NCBI GenBank assembly: GCA_902595845.1
Contig: CACJRN010000010.1
Location: 1-54,728 of the forward strand
Length of the DNA stretch: 54,728 bases
Reading direction: 5' to 3'
Source: an uncultured Gammaproteobacteria bacterium
GTDB lineage: Bacteria; Pseudomonadota; Gammaproteobacteria; Steroidobacterales; UBA11654
Shown: positions 35,040 through 44,172 of the stretch, piece by piece
Numbering within the stretch: the stretch's first letter is position 1
Layout: every line of letters begins with the position of its first letter
Translations under genes and position numbers: made by a program
Notes under the pieces: model-generated
Seen by the model: the letters and a program-made list of their open reading frames with translations, nothing else
The model's database searches: none
Told to the model about the DNA's origin: nothing

Positions 35040-36769
35040 CTAGAAGTAATAAGTTTTCCTTTCTTGATTTCAATAATTCTATTACAGCCTTCTAAAGTTG
35101 ATATTCTATGGGCTATAACTACCATTGTAAATTTGCCCTTAAGAGCATCTATCTCCTTTACTATTTCACTTTCTGTTTCTGAATCAAGAGCTGAAGTTGC
35201 CTCATCTAGAATTAGAATGCTTCTACCACTGTAAAAGGCTCTAGCAATCGCAATTCTCTGTTGCTGACCACCTGAGAACCTTATACCATTTTCGCCTATA
35301 ATTGTTTCAACCCCTTCCGGAAGGCTGTCAATCAGTGAAGTTAGCCTTGCTTTGGATATTGATTCAGCAAGTAACTTTTTGTCAATCTGATCTGTGTGTA
35401 AACCAAAAGCTATATTATTCTTGATAGTATCATCGAGTAAAAATACCTTTTGAGGTATATATGCCATCATATTCTGAATTCTGTCTCTATCCGGTTCCTC
35501 AATTTTTCTATCATCCACAAAAATAGTCCCTTTTTCAGGCTGAAGAAGATTAAGGAGAATATTTACAAGTGTTGTCTTTCCTTCGCCTGAACCTCCTACA
35601 ATACCAATACTCTCTCCCTTTTTAATAGATAAACTTATATCTTTAAAAATATAGTTTTCTGTATTTGGATATTTATAGGAAAAATCACTATATTTGATCT
35701 CTTTTTCCCAATCAATTTCGTGTCTTTTTTGTAAATGGCCAGTTTTACTTGATTCATATTGATCAGTAAGCTCTAAGGCATTGCTTAATTCAGAAACAAC
35801 ATATCTACCTGCTCTTAAAGTATTCAAAGAGGTTATAATTACATTAGCTGAGGGCAGCAATCTAGTTCCAGCAACTACAAAAACTGCTATCTGTGCAATT
35901 GTTTCGACTCTGTCTTGCCCAAGGGAAGTAAAGACGATGGCCATTAGAATTACAATAGATATTATTATGAATTCGATTGCATATCGCGGGATTAACTTTA
36001 GACTATCCTGAATATATCTTGCATCATTTACTGCATTTGCCTCATTAAGAACTGCCTCTTTGAAAAATCTTTCCCTTCCAAAGATTCTAATCTCTTTTAT
36101 TCCAAAAACAGCTTGATTAATATTCCTTATTACTTCGCCAAACTTATAACTGGCAATCTTTCCAGCATTTAGCATCGTTTTCTTAATTAGTTTGTCATAT
36201 ATGGCAAAGAATATTCCAAGCACAAGTACTGTAAATAATATCCCATATGGGTTCATCAAGAAAATTAAAAGTGCTATAAAGCAAACTACGATGAGCTCTG
36301 ATAATAATTTTAGGGATTGAGAAACGGTTGAGGTTTGAAAAGTATTTGTATATACACCAATGGTATTGACAATATTTGAAGAATTGTCTTGGAGAAAGAA
36401 CTCATATGGCCTATCTAAATATCTATTCATCATCCTATCCTTTAGCCATAGCTCTACGTCAAGAGAGAACTTTATTATTCTTTTCTGTATAACGTAACTA
36501 GCCAAACCCTTTAAGAAATAGACAATTAAAATTGCTATGCCAAAATATATATACCCTGTCTTTGGATCATATTTCAAAAGGTCAAATAACCAAACAATTG
36601 ATGAAGGTAGATTTTGAACCTCTCCTATCAGGATTGGAACATAAGCTGAAACCAATGATATTCCTATAATATCTAATAGAGAACTCAACAAAAAATAAAC
36701 AATAAGTAAAGGAAGCCTCTTTACTTGCTCATCTAATATAAAAAAGTATTCTTTAAGATATTGTCTCAT
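35036..36769 (-). CDS. ABC transporter, MsbA/PglK-like half-transporter
   Basis: A 577-residue fused membrane-ATPase half-transporter. About six membrane segments fill residues 20-325; the ATPase domain has Walker A GGSGEGKT at 392-399, signature FSGGQ at 498-502 and Walker B ILILDE at 518-523. It should act as a homodimer in the inner membrane. Because no Wzx-type MATE flippase is visible in the window, it is the best candidate for flipping the lipid-linked repeat unit, as PglK does in Campylobacter. Export of another lipid or product cannot be excluded. Confidence 0.88.
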   Translation of the reverse strand: MRQYLKEYFFILDEQVKRLPLLIVYFLLSSLLDIIGISLVSAYVPILIGEVQNLPSSIVWLFDLLKYDPKTGYIYFGIAILIVYFLKGLASYVIQKRIIKFSLDVELWLKDRMMNRYLDRPYEFFLQDNSSNIVNTIGVYTNTFQTSTVSQSLKLLSELIVVCFIALLIFLMNPYGILFTVLVLGIFFAIYDKLIKKTMLNAGKIASYKFGEVIRNINQAVFGIKEIRIFGRERFFKEAVLNEANAVNDARYIQDSLKLIPRYAIEFIIISIVILMAIVFTSLGQDRVETIAQIAVFVVAGTRLLPSANVIITSLNTLRAGRYVVSELSNALELTDQYESSKTGHLQKRHEIDWEKEIKYSDFSYKYPNTENYIFKDISLSIKKGESIGIVGGSGEGKTTLVNILLNLLQPEKGTIFVDDRKIEEPDRDRIQNMMAYIPQKVFLLDDTIKNNIAFGLHTDQIDKKLLAESISKARLTSLIDSLPEGVETIIGENGIRFSGGQQQRIAIARAFYSGRSILILDEATSALDSETESEIVKEIDALKGKFTMVVIAHRISTLEGCNRIIEIKKGKLITSR

Positions 36770-36812
36770 GTGAAAAAATTATGATTTGGTAATTTTTTAG
36801 TCCGCCTTAAAA

Positions 36813-38495
36813 TTAAGAAGACTCTCTTGCAAGGTTATCTAAATCCTCAGCAATTTGTTTTAAACCATCATTATCTCCTAAATTAAAAACTTTCTTCATT
36901 TCTGCATTTTTTATCTTTATTTCTTTATTTGATAAACCCATCCAATAATGTATCGTATCTTTTAACTCCTCAAGATTACATTCATATCCTTTAAAATCAC
37001 TCAGCACCGAAGGAGGATGGACATCATTAACTGCAATGGCTGCTTTTTCTTTTGAAATTGCCTGCCAGATTGTGGTTGAAATATGTGCGCTGGAAATCAA
37101 TAAATCTGCTTTATCCATGACAGCTTCAAAATTATTATATTTTAGATCTCTAGGCTTATCGCTATTGATCACAAAAATATTATTGGAAGTTTTGACTATT
37201 TGATCGAACCATTCTGGTAAGGCTTTCAATTCACCTTTCTTACCCTTAACTATAAAGAGAGTATTTTTGAAGTCTTGAGACAGATTCAAAGTTACCCTTA
37301 GAAATTTTTCAACCTCGTCAAAAGCCCAAAAGTTATAGCCTCCTTTTTCAACATAGATCTGGCCTGTTGCAAGAACAATACTGTAATCATATGACTCAAT
37401 TGCATCTAAAAGATCTGTGCTTAATTCAGAAGGAGTGCCCTCTCTAAAAAATTCTACCTGATGAAATGATCTAATCTCCCCACCATAAATATTCTGCATC
37501 TTCTCATCGATATTATTCATTGAATAGTATTTATCTAGGTGGACGAAATCAAATGCCCGATTTGGAGGATACCTAAATGACTCATTAATACTCACAATCT
37601 CAGTATCATTGCTTTTATATTTTGGAAGGAGGATATAAATAGGCTTATCTAATAGTTGCCCACAAAGAACTTTTGGATTCAAACTTAATATAGACTTTGC
37701 TCTGTAAATATCAAAGACATACTGTCTATATATATAGTGATCTATTCCATTTTTTATAAAAAAATTAAGATCCTTAAGCATACAATAAAGTGTTGAAAGA
37801 AATACTTTGAAAAAATTCAAAGCCATGCCTTCAATTGAACTGATAAAATAGAATCCGAACTTTTGTTCTTTTTTACCTGGGAATGGATATATGCCTAGAA
37901 TTTTTCTAGATTCCTTATTTAAAGTCATCGAAAGAAAGCTATATTCCCCCATATCAGGATAGACTTTTTTACGTATGAAAATAATTGAGGGGACTTTAGT
38001 TTTACTATTTGCTAACAAACATAGAAGATAGTCCCTCAAAAAGGTAACCAATAATCTTAGTGTCCAAAAAGGATAAAAAATAATTGTCCAAATATTTTTT
38101 TTCGACTCTTGATCATTAAAGATTGCTCTCAGCAGTGAAGGTGCTAACACTTTTATCTTATCCCCAGAAGAGATTTCTTCTCTTATAGTTTTCTCGAAGG
38201 CATAATAGTCTGTTATTGAAATATCTATTGTCTTTCTCACATAATCTGTTCTAAAAATATTTCCTGAAAATATTACTTCGTTCTTATCAAAATATTTTGC
38301 CGCCATTTTTCGAGCATTTTTTTGATAACTCGAACAAAACGAAGAAGGAGGAAATTTTATTGAGATCGCTGAATCTTCTTTAATATAGGACTCTCCCCAA
38401 ATATAGATTTCATATCCAAGGATTTTGAAAGCTTTTACTTTAATCAGCGTCCATAATTTTGGCAAAGGATTTCTATATATAAATACTTTTTTCAC
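36813..38495 (-). CDS. Uncharacterised large surface-polysaccharide protein
   Basis: A 560-residue protein I cannot place. It begins with GTG, overlapping nothing. Residues 135-165 contain one or two hydrophobic stretches (FYPFWTLRLLVTFLRDYLLC), so it may be membrane-associated. The C-terminal part (about 380-520) has SIVLATGQIYVEKGG, LFIVKGKKGE and DKADLLISSAHISTTIWQA, the rough pattern of a GT-B nucleotide domain as in capsule transferases. Gene position next to the flippase-like transporter suggests a glycan assembly role. Confidence 0.45.
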   Translation of the reverse strand: MKKVFIYRNPLPKLWTLIKVKAFKILGYEIYIWGESYIKEDSAISIKFPPSSFCSSYQKNARKMAAKYFDKNEVIFSGNIFRTDYVRKTIDISITDYYAFEKTIREEISSGDKIKVLAPSLLRAIFNDQESKKNIWTIIFYPFWTLRLLVTFLRDYLLCLLANSKTKVPSIIFIRKKVYPDMGEYSFLSMTLNKESRKILGIYPFPGKKEQKFGFYFISSIEGMALNFFKVFLSTLYCMLKDLNFFIKNGIDHYIYRQYVFDIYRAKSILSLNPKVLCGQLLDKPIYILLPKYKSNDTEIVSINESFRYPPNRAFDFVHLDKYYSMNNIDEKMQNIYGGEIRSFHQVEFFREGTPSELSTDLLDAIESYDYSIVLATGQIYVEKGGYNFWAFDEVEKFLRVTLNLSQDFKNTLFIVKGKKGELKALPEWFDQIVKTSNNIFVINSDKPRDLKYNNFEAVMDKADLLISSAHISTTIWQAISKEKAAIAVNDVHPPSVLSDFKGYECNLEELKDTIHYWMGLSNKEIKIKNAEMKKVFNLGDNDGLKQIAEDLDNLARESS

Positions 38496-38518
38496 GATAC
38501 TTTAATCTACTAAGTTTT

Positions 38519-39565
38519 TTATGATTTCTTGATCTTTGTTTCTTCGAGCGAGGCTAACATTTCGCTGCTTAAATTATAAGCTCTTTCAAAATAATCATAT
38601 CCAAGGATTTCTTTCACCCATGTTGGGATTGAGTTTCCCTCATATGGATGTGTCTCATTCTTTGCCCATGAGTTCCTTATTTCTGTTGCTTTTTCAATAA
38701 TCTCCCAATTTTTAGGAAAATCATTTTCAACTATTTCAAAGGAGTCCCGTTTATAGCTGGGAGAACCTTTTGCATCTAAATAATACGCTGGTAATGTCAT
38801 TAGAATAGATAAAAAATATTTCAATTGATACATTGCATCTTCATTTTCATAATTTTCAACTAAGTAAGAATCATTATATTTATGATGTCTTAAAACCTTG
38901 CTTTCATTAGCCATAGCAAGTATCTGATTTTTTTGCCTAAATGCATTTAGAGTCTCTACTCTTGTTCTCTTATATGAAAGCTCGAGAGTATTTTTTCTTA
39001 TTATTGATTTGCTCTGTATAAGAACTTCCATTGGAAGAAAGTGAGAGTAATACTGAGATAATCCAGCCTCTGTACAAAAAATGAAGCCATGATGTTGAAG
39101 TGGGTCTATTTGATAAAGATACCTAGAGGCCTCAATAATTCTTTTTCTGAAAGTTAATAATTTTTCCGGTTCCTTAATTGTGTCACTCTTAAGAATCACA
39201 TATGTATCAAGATCACTCCATCCTTTTGAGTAATCCATCGTAGCAATGCTACCGTGGATTAAAAAATCATGAACAAATTCAGATAAATGATCATCAGCAA
39301 ATTTTTTCAATTCAATAATAGGTCTTAAGTAAGCTGAGTCTGTCTCTAGAAGTTCTTGTTTAGTTAGAAGGTCAATTGTTATATCAACTTTTCTAAGTTC
39401 TTGGTTTTGAGATGGAAGCGAAAAATATGACTGAGAAATGATTTGAGAGAAAAGTGAAATGTTCCAAGGCTCCTCAATCTCTACATACATACTCTTTTCA
39501 CTGAGGAACCAAGTAAGTAGGCTATTAAAATTAGAATGTATTTTAGTAAGAGAAGTGAAATCCAT
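38519..39565 (-). CDS. Protein with nucleotidyltransferase motif (first of a tandem pair)
   Basis: A 348-residue protein of unknown function. The centre has HGSIATMDYSKGWSDLDTYV at about residues 104-122, the polymerase-beta-type nucleotidyltransferase signature GS-x-D-x-D. The rest is not recognisable. It overlaps the next upstream gene (39543-40619), which has the same type of motif, by 23 bases. The pair sits between SDR/NeuA genes and the GT-like protein, so a step in sugar or lipid modification is likely. The GAGGA about ten bases upstream supports this start. Confidence 0.65.
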   Translation of the reverse strand: MDFTSLTKIHSNFNSLLTWFLSEKSMYVEIEEPWNISLFSQIISQSYFSLPSQNQELRKVDITIDLLTKQELLETDSAYLRPIIELKKFADDHLSEFVHDFLIHGSIATMDYSKGWSDLDTYVILKSDTIKEPEKLLTFRKRIIEASRYLYQIDPLQHHGFIFCTEAGLSQYYSHFLPMEVLIQSKSIIRKNTLELSYKRTRVETLNAFRQKNQILAMANESKVLRHHKYNDSYLVENYENEDAMYQLKYFLSILMTLPAYYLDAKGSPSYKRDSFEIVENDFPKNWEIIEKATEIRNSWAKNETHPYEGNSIPTWVKEILGYDYFERAYNLSSEMLASLEETKIKKS

Positions 39566-40619
39566 ACCTTATTAATCCTCTTTTAAAATCGTTAATTTTT
39601 AAGAATTGAGCATTTGCTTCAGCAAGTTCTATTTTGTTCTTAAGAACTTTTTTATATTTATCAGAAATGGATTCTGTGCTTAATTCTTTATATGGATTAA
39701 TTTTACTCCTCATGACACGTGACAATATTCCTTTTCTAGACGATAAGTAATAAAAATGGGGATAAAAGAAACTTGGTACAGAAACAAAAGCATTATCAGA
39801 ATTACTCGCTGAGAGTCCTATCTCCTCAAGTGAGGAGTCTTTATGCTTTGCAGTAAATAATAGGAAGTGATTATTGAATAACTCAAGATGAATATCATCA
39901 AGGTTATTCCCTTGCGAATTATCGAAAATATGCTTACCTAATAAGTATTCTTCAAAGATATCTATATATCTATAGCCTAGACTAATTGAATCTCTGATGC
40001 ATGATTGAAGCATTTCTTCAGGTTTCTCTATTGAGTGCCACTCATTTCTCAGTGATTGGATCAAGTTAAGAATTCTCTCAGAATTATGAGTATCCTTTGT
40101 TAGTTTATTTATCTTTTTTATGGAATAAGAAAAAGAGTGAAGAATACATAAAACATTAGAAATATTTATTGCTTTATTATTTAAGGCTCTAGTTAATCTT
40201 AAGATTCTTTCTGGTAACCAATCAGTTATTGAAATTATTTCTAAGAAAGGCCTATCTTCCTCATTTATTTCTTCAACAAGAATTTCTTTGCCTAGTAACT
40301 TTATTAAATTAAAACTATCAAAGTAATTTAATTTGCTGAATACACTTTCAGGCATCTTCATCACAGTTCCATCAACAACTAAGCTATTAACATCGCTACC
40401 AATATTAGAAAATTCTAATTCATGCTCTTTTGAGTTAACTTCATTTTTCAACACCAGAATCATATCAAGGTCAGATACTCCAGGTGAGCTCACACTTCCA
40501 TATTCATAGATTGAAACAATATCTGTATTTTGTGCGTAATAACTAACTATATGATCTCTAGCAGACTCATAGAAATCCTGACTAACACGTTTGGGGTAAT
40601 TATCAAATGTTTGTTTCAT
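39543..40619 (-). CDS. Protein with nucleotidyltransferase motif (second of a tandem pair)
   Basis: An unknown protein of about 358 residues with YGSVSSPGVSDLDMILV near its N-terminus, a nucleotidyltransferase-type signature (GS then DxD). The frame opens 7 codons earlier (to 40640), but the ATG at 40619 is preferred: it forms a TGATG junction with the SDR stop codon and has AAAGG upstream at normal spacing, whereas the outer ATG has no good site. The C-terminus (SSRKGILSRVMRSKINP) is unrelated to that of the neighbour, so it is not a simple duplicate. Confidence 0.65.
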   Translation of the reverse strand: MKQTFDNYPKRVSQDFYESARDHIVSYYAQNTDIVSIYEYGSVSSPGVSDLDMILVLKNEVNSKEHELEFSNIGSDVNSLVVDGTVMKMPESVFSKLNYFDSFNLIKLLGKEILVEEINEEDRPFLEIISITDWLPERILRLTRALNNKAINISNVLCILHSFSYSIKKINKLTKDTHNSERILNLIQSLRNEWHSIEKPEEMLQSCIRDSISLGYRYIDIFEEYLLGKHIFDNSQGNNLDDIHLELFNNHFLLFTAKHKDSSLEEIGLSASNSDNAFVSVPSFFYPHFYYLSSRKGILSRVMRSKINPYKELSTESISDKYKKVLKNKIELAEANAQFLKINDFKRGLIRYGFHFSY

Positions 40620-41386
40620 CAGAGACCTTTGGAAAGCCATCCACCATCAATATAAAAATCTTGACCTGTAATATAGGAAGATGCATCAGATGCAAGAAAG
40701 ATTGAGATACCAATTAAATCTGATGATTCACCCCATCTCGACAGCATAATCCTATTACTTCTCTCTTCTCTTAAGGCTTTATTCTTCCAACTATTTGCTG
40801 TCATATTTGTTTTAAAATATCCTGGTCCGATAGAGTTAACTCGGACACCGCTGGCAGATAGATCCATTGCTGCTGCTTTTGATAATTGCTTGAGCGCTCC
40901 CTTAAATGCAACATACGCTGGATTATCTGGAAAACCGAGTTCCGCAGCTAAACTAGTTATATTGATAATGCTCCCAGAGCCCTTCTTGCTCATTTTTTTT
41001 GATACTTCTTGAATTATTTTATATGGAGCATAAAGATTTACTCTATAAGTCAAATCCCAGTCTTGATCCTCATAGTCAAATAGGTGGTTCCCAAGTGTAA
41101 TTCCTGCATTGTTAATAACAACATCAAAGTCATTTTCTAACTCCAAGAAATTAGACAACTCTTGAGCATTTCCAAGGTCTAGTGTTTCAAATTGGACATT
41201 TGTATCTTCTTGTGATGTTATTTCTTCTACAAGATTTTTCAAATTGTCACCATCAATATCAATTAAGAAAATATTACTTCCAGCTTTAGCAAAAGCCTCT
41301 GCTAAAGCTCTTCCATTTCCGTTAGCTGCTCCAGTTATGAGAACATTCTTATTCTTAACAGAAAAAATCTCATAAAGATCATTCAC
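40619..41386 (-). CDS. Short-chain dehydrogenase/reductase
   Basis: A 255-residue classical SDR with GAANGNG near residues 19-25, NNAGIT, ITSLAAELGFPDNPAYVAFK (catalytic Ser, Tyr, Lys) and GQDFYIDGGWLSKGL. It starts with GTG overlapping the stop of the preceding SDR gene by 4 bases. Probably reduces or oxidises a hydroxyl of a sugar or sugar acid belonging to the NeuA/NeuB module just upstream. Confidence 0.85.
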   Translation of the reverse strand: MNDLYEIFSVKNKNVLITGAANGNGRALAEAFAKAGSNIFLIDIDGDNLKNLVEEITSQEDTNVQFETLDLGNAQELSNFLELENDFDVVINNAGITLGNHLFDYEDQDWDLTYRVNLYAPYKIIQEVSKKMSKKGSGSIINITSLAAELGFPDNPAYVAFKGALKQLSKAAAMDLSASGVRVNSIGPGYFKTNMTANSWKNKALREERSNRIMLSRWGESSDLIGISIFLASDASSYITGQDFYIDGGWLSKGL

Positions 41387-42078
41387 TTAATTACCTTTCT
41401 TACTACTTTTACTTCTTCAACGATCATATTTCCCTCATATTTCCCAGTATCATAAACAAGCTCTGAGAATTCATCAGCAGTTATATATGTATCTTTATCT
41501 TGATTGAGGGCATCTGCCATTTCAGTATCGATAGTCCCTGGAGAAATACAGTGAACACTGACGCCTTCAGCTTTCCACTCATCATTCAATGCACGACTTA
41601 ATCCAAGAAGTCCATGCTTGCTGGCACAATATGTTGCTGTGTTCTTAAATCCAGCATATGAAGACGATGAACCAATATTTATAATCTTACCTCCGCCATT
41701 TCTCTTAAGGATATTGAATAGTCCTTTTGAAAGAAGATACGGAAGTCTTAAATTCACGTCAAAGCATTCATCAAATACCAAATCATCCTCTTCAACAAAA
41801 GGGCCATATGGAAAAATACCTGAAATATTAATCAACAGGCTTGCATTGATTTGTGCTTCACTTATTTCTTTTACGCACTTCTTTATTGTTTCAATATCAA
41901 ATGCATCACAGACATAGGAATCTACCTTAACATTTGATTTTTCATGAATTCTATCTCTCAACTGATTGAGCTTATCTATGCTTCTCCCAAGCAAAATAAG
42001 GTCATATCCCTTCTTGGCATAAAAGCAAGAAACAGAAGTTCCAACGCCACCAGTGGCACCACTTATAATTACACTCAT
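41383..42078 (-). CDS. Short-chain dehydrogenase/reductase
   Basis: A 231-residue SDR: GATGGVGTS at residues 7-15, INISGIFPYG, GSSSSYAGF and catalytic YCASK, shorter than its neighbour. It overlaps NeuA upstream and the next SDR downstream by 4 bases each, so it is closely tied to the CMP-ulosonate synthetase. The role is likely modification of the ulosonic acid or its precursor; the substrate is unknown. Confidence 0.83.
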   Translation of the reverse strand: MSVIISGATGGVGTSVSCFYAKKGYDLILLGRSIDKLNQLRDRIHEKSNVKVDSYVCDAFDIETIKKCVKEISEAQINASLLINISGIFPYGPFVEEDDLVFDECFDVNLRLPYLLSKGLFNILKRNGGGKIINIGSSSSYAGFKNTATYCASKHGLLGLSRALNDEWKAEGVSVHCISPGTIDTEMADALNQDKDTYITADEFSELVYDTGKYEGNMIVEEVKVVRKVIK

Positions 42079-42734
42079 GAATTTGACCTATCTTTTGTGC
42101 TCATTACTTTTCTTGCCAAAATTAGATCTTCATAAGTATCAATATCTATCGATCGCCATTTTGGAACTTCTACAAATCCAATTTTACCACTAATCCGGTT
42201 TCTGCTTTCAATTAAACGCTCTTTACTGGTGACAAACAGACTCCCTGTTTCAACATACCTCTGCTCAATATCCTGCCTACGCGGTCTATTATCAATATCA
42301 TACATGGCATCTTTTCCAGACCATAAAAACTGGTCAAATTTTGAAACGCTAATCACAGAATCATATTTTCCAATCATATTAAGTGATTCATTTATATCTT
42401 TAGATTCAATGAATGGGCAAGTTGCTTGAAGAAAAACTAATATATCAAAATTAGTTATTGTCTCAGCAAAATGAAGTAGTACCGATTCACTTGTTGAATT
42501 ATCTCTGGCAATCCTATCTGGTCTTTTTAGTACTCTGGCACCGTATTCTTCTGCAGTTTTTGCAATTTCTTCATCATCTGTACTGACCCATGTTTCATCC
42601 ACATTTGACTTTATCGAAGCTTCTATGGAGTAAGCAAGCAAAGGCTTTCCATCGACATCAATAATATTTTTTTTTGGAATCCCCTTACTGCCTCCTCTAG
42701 CTGGTATTAATGTAACAGACTTATAAGTAGGCAT
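42075..42734 (-). CDS. neuA: CMP-nonulosonate cytidylyltransferase, NeuA family
   Basis: A 219-residue enzyme with the NeuA signature LIPARGGSKGIPKKNI at about residues 9-24, LQATCPF in place of the common LQPTSP, DNRPRRQD and YVETGSLFV. It activates a sialic-acid-like or related nonulosonic acid with CTP. It is separated from the NeuB-like synthase gene upstream by 55 bases and overlaps the SDR gene downstream by 4. Substrate probably the product of the NeuB and KdsC-type genes upstream. Confidence 0.88.
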   Translation of the reverse strand: MPTYKSVTLIPARGGSKGIPKKNIIDVDGKPLLAYSIEASIKSNVDETWVSTDDEEIAKTAEEYGARVLKRPDRIARDNSTSESVLLHFAETITNFDILVFLQATCPFIESKDINESLNMIGKYDSVISVSKFDQFLWSGKDAMYDIDNRPRRQDIEQRYVETGSLFVTSKERLIESRNRISGKIGFVEVPKWRSIDIDTYEDLILARKVMSTKDRSNS

Positions 42735-42789
42735 AGAAAAATCTTACTAGAAATAGAGAGATTAGAGAAGAAATCCCTAATATTCAGAA

Positions 42790-43629
42790 TCACAAAATAT
42801 GCTGTCTTAAATTTTCAGCTACTGGCACTTCATCATCTATAATTCTTTTAACTCCATCACCCATAGCCATACCAATCTTTCTTACAGCTCCAACAAGTTG
42901 CCTCAAGCCTGAAGGTTCAACTGAAGCTGACTGATCTGAGCCATACATTGATCTGTCTAAAGTAATATGTCTCTCAAGGGATGTTATGTTAAAAGCAGCT
43001 GCAGCAGTAGAAATTGCTATACCTGTCTCATGACCGCTGTAACCGACATTACATTCAAACTTATCTCTGAGAGTATTTATAACATTCAAATTCGCATCCG
43101 CATCGTTCATTGGATATTTTGAGACGGTATGCATTAATTCAAATGGACAATCTTTTGCTCTAAAAATATCCACAGCTTTCTGAATATCATCCATGGTAGA
43201 CATGCCTGTTGAGATAAAAGTATGCTTGCCTTCTTCTGCAACCATTTCCAGTAAATCTTGATAAATTAACATCGCTGAGGCTATCTTGTTGTGCTTACAA
43301 TCGAAGCTTTGTAAAAATTTTTGACTGTTTAAGTCCCAAGCTGATGCAAACCAATCAATACCTTTTTCTTTACAGTATGCATCGATTTCTTTGTATTGGC
43401 TTTCATCAAATTCCAGACCATCTTTTTGCTCTCTTTGCGTTGTTCCCCATGGGCTTTCTCTAGATGAGTCTAGAAATTCTGGTGTATAGACTAAATCTAT
43501 ATCTCTTTTTTGAAATTTAACAGCATCACATCCAGCATCTGAGGCTACATCAATGAGTTTCTTGCATATTGACAAATCACCATTATGGTTAATTCCAATT
43601 TCACCAATTATATAAATTCTCTCTGACAT
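42790..43629 (-). CDS. neuB: NeuB-family ulosonate synthase, short form without SAF domain
   Basis: A 279-residue TIM-barrel PEP-dependent synthase: EIGINHNGDL at the start, AVKFQKRDID, FISTGMSTMDDI, VGYSGHETGI and the C-terminal stretch ERHITLDRSMYGSDQSASVEP. The usual C-terminal antifreeze-like SAF domain is absent; the protein ends VPVAENLRQHIL, as short-form members do, so it is not obviously truncated. It is followed by NeuA and preceded by a KdsC-type phosphatase, which suggests a phosphorylated hexose substrate as in KDN synthesis. Confidence 0.87.
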   Translation of the reverse strand: MSERIYIIGEIGINHNGDLSICKKLIDVASDAGCDAVKFQKRDIDLVYTPEFLDSSRESPWGTTQREQKDGLEFDESQYKEIDAYCKEKGIDWFASAWDLNSQKFLQSFDCKHNKIASAMLIYQDLLEMVAEEGKHTFISTGMSTMDDIQKAVDIFRAKDCPFELMHTVSKYPMNDADANLNVINTLRDKFECNVGYSGHETGIAISTAAAAFNITSLERHITLDRSMYGSDQSASVEPSGLRQLVGAVRKIGMAMGDGVKRIIDDEVPVAENLRQHIL

Positions 43630-43656
43630 TCACCTACTCCCAAGTCTGAATATTTA

Positions 43657-44169
43657 TTAGGAGTCATTATATAGGATATTTTCTATATTCAAACCTAATA
43701 TTTCCTCTAGTATTTCTCTCACAATACCTCTTCCACCATCAGTCTTTAAAGCAAATAAAACAGATTTTTTCACTTCTACATGACTGTCATTTGGGCAAGC
43801 AGTAAGATAAAGTTTTTTGATAACACCGAGGTCATTTAAATCATTTCCAACAAAAAAGATCTTTTTCAAATCATGGTTATTTTCTTCTGCTATTTTTTTT
43901 ATTGCTGAAACTTTATCAGTTTCTCCTTGAATTGCCTTTACTCCAAGCTTATTTGCTCTCTTTGTTACGACAGGGTTCTTCTCAGTTGAGAGAATATATG
44001 AACTTTTTTTTAGTTTCTTCAGCACATCAAAGGCTAGTCCGTCTGCCCTGCTGCAAACAACTGACTCTAGACCATCTTCTCTGACATAAACAAGATTGTC
44101 TGTAAGCACTCCATCAAAATCAAAAACAAATGCGTCAATTGATTCTATTGAAATATTTTTCTTTGACAA
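43657..44169 (-). CDS. KdsC-type HAD phosphatase, KDN-9-phosphate phosphatase candidate
   Basis: A 170-residue HAD type C0 enzyme: D17 and D19 in FDFDGVLTD, GNDLNDL at 108-114. The stretch STEKNPVVTKRANKL at 61-75 aligns with the specificity region of the KDN-9-phosphate phosphatase BT1713, with E63, R71 and K74 matching its E56, R64 and K67 (recalled from the published structure work), whereas Kdo-8-phosphate phosphatase differs there. It starts with TTG three bases after gmhA. It likely dephosphorylates the NeuB product before CMP transfer. Confidence 0.8.
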   Translation of the reverse strand: MSKKNISIESIDAFVFDFDGVLTDNLVYVREDGLESVVCSRADGLAFDVLKKLKKSSYILSTEKNPVVTKRANKLGVKAIQGETDKVSAIKKIAEENNHDLKKIFFVGNDLNDLGVIKKLYLTACPNDSHVEVKKSVLFALKTDGGRGIVREILEEILGLNIENILYNDS

Positions 44170-44172
44170 AAC

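Noticed and set aside
42790-43629. Truncated NeuB
   Set aside because: The short form ending before the SAF domain is known in this family, and there is no remnant of an SAF domain in the 55 bases downstream.
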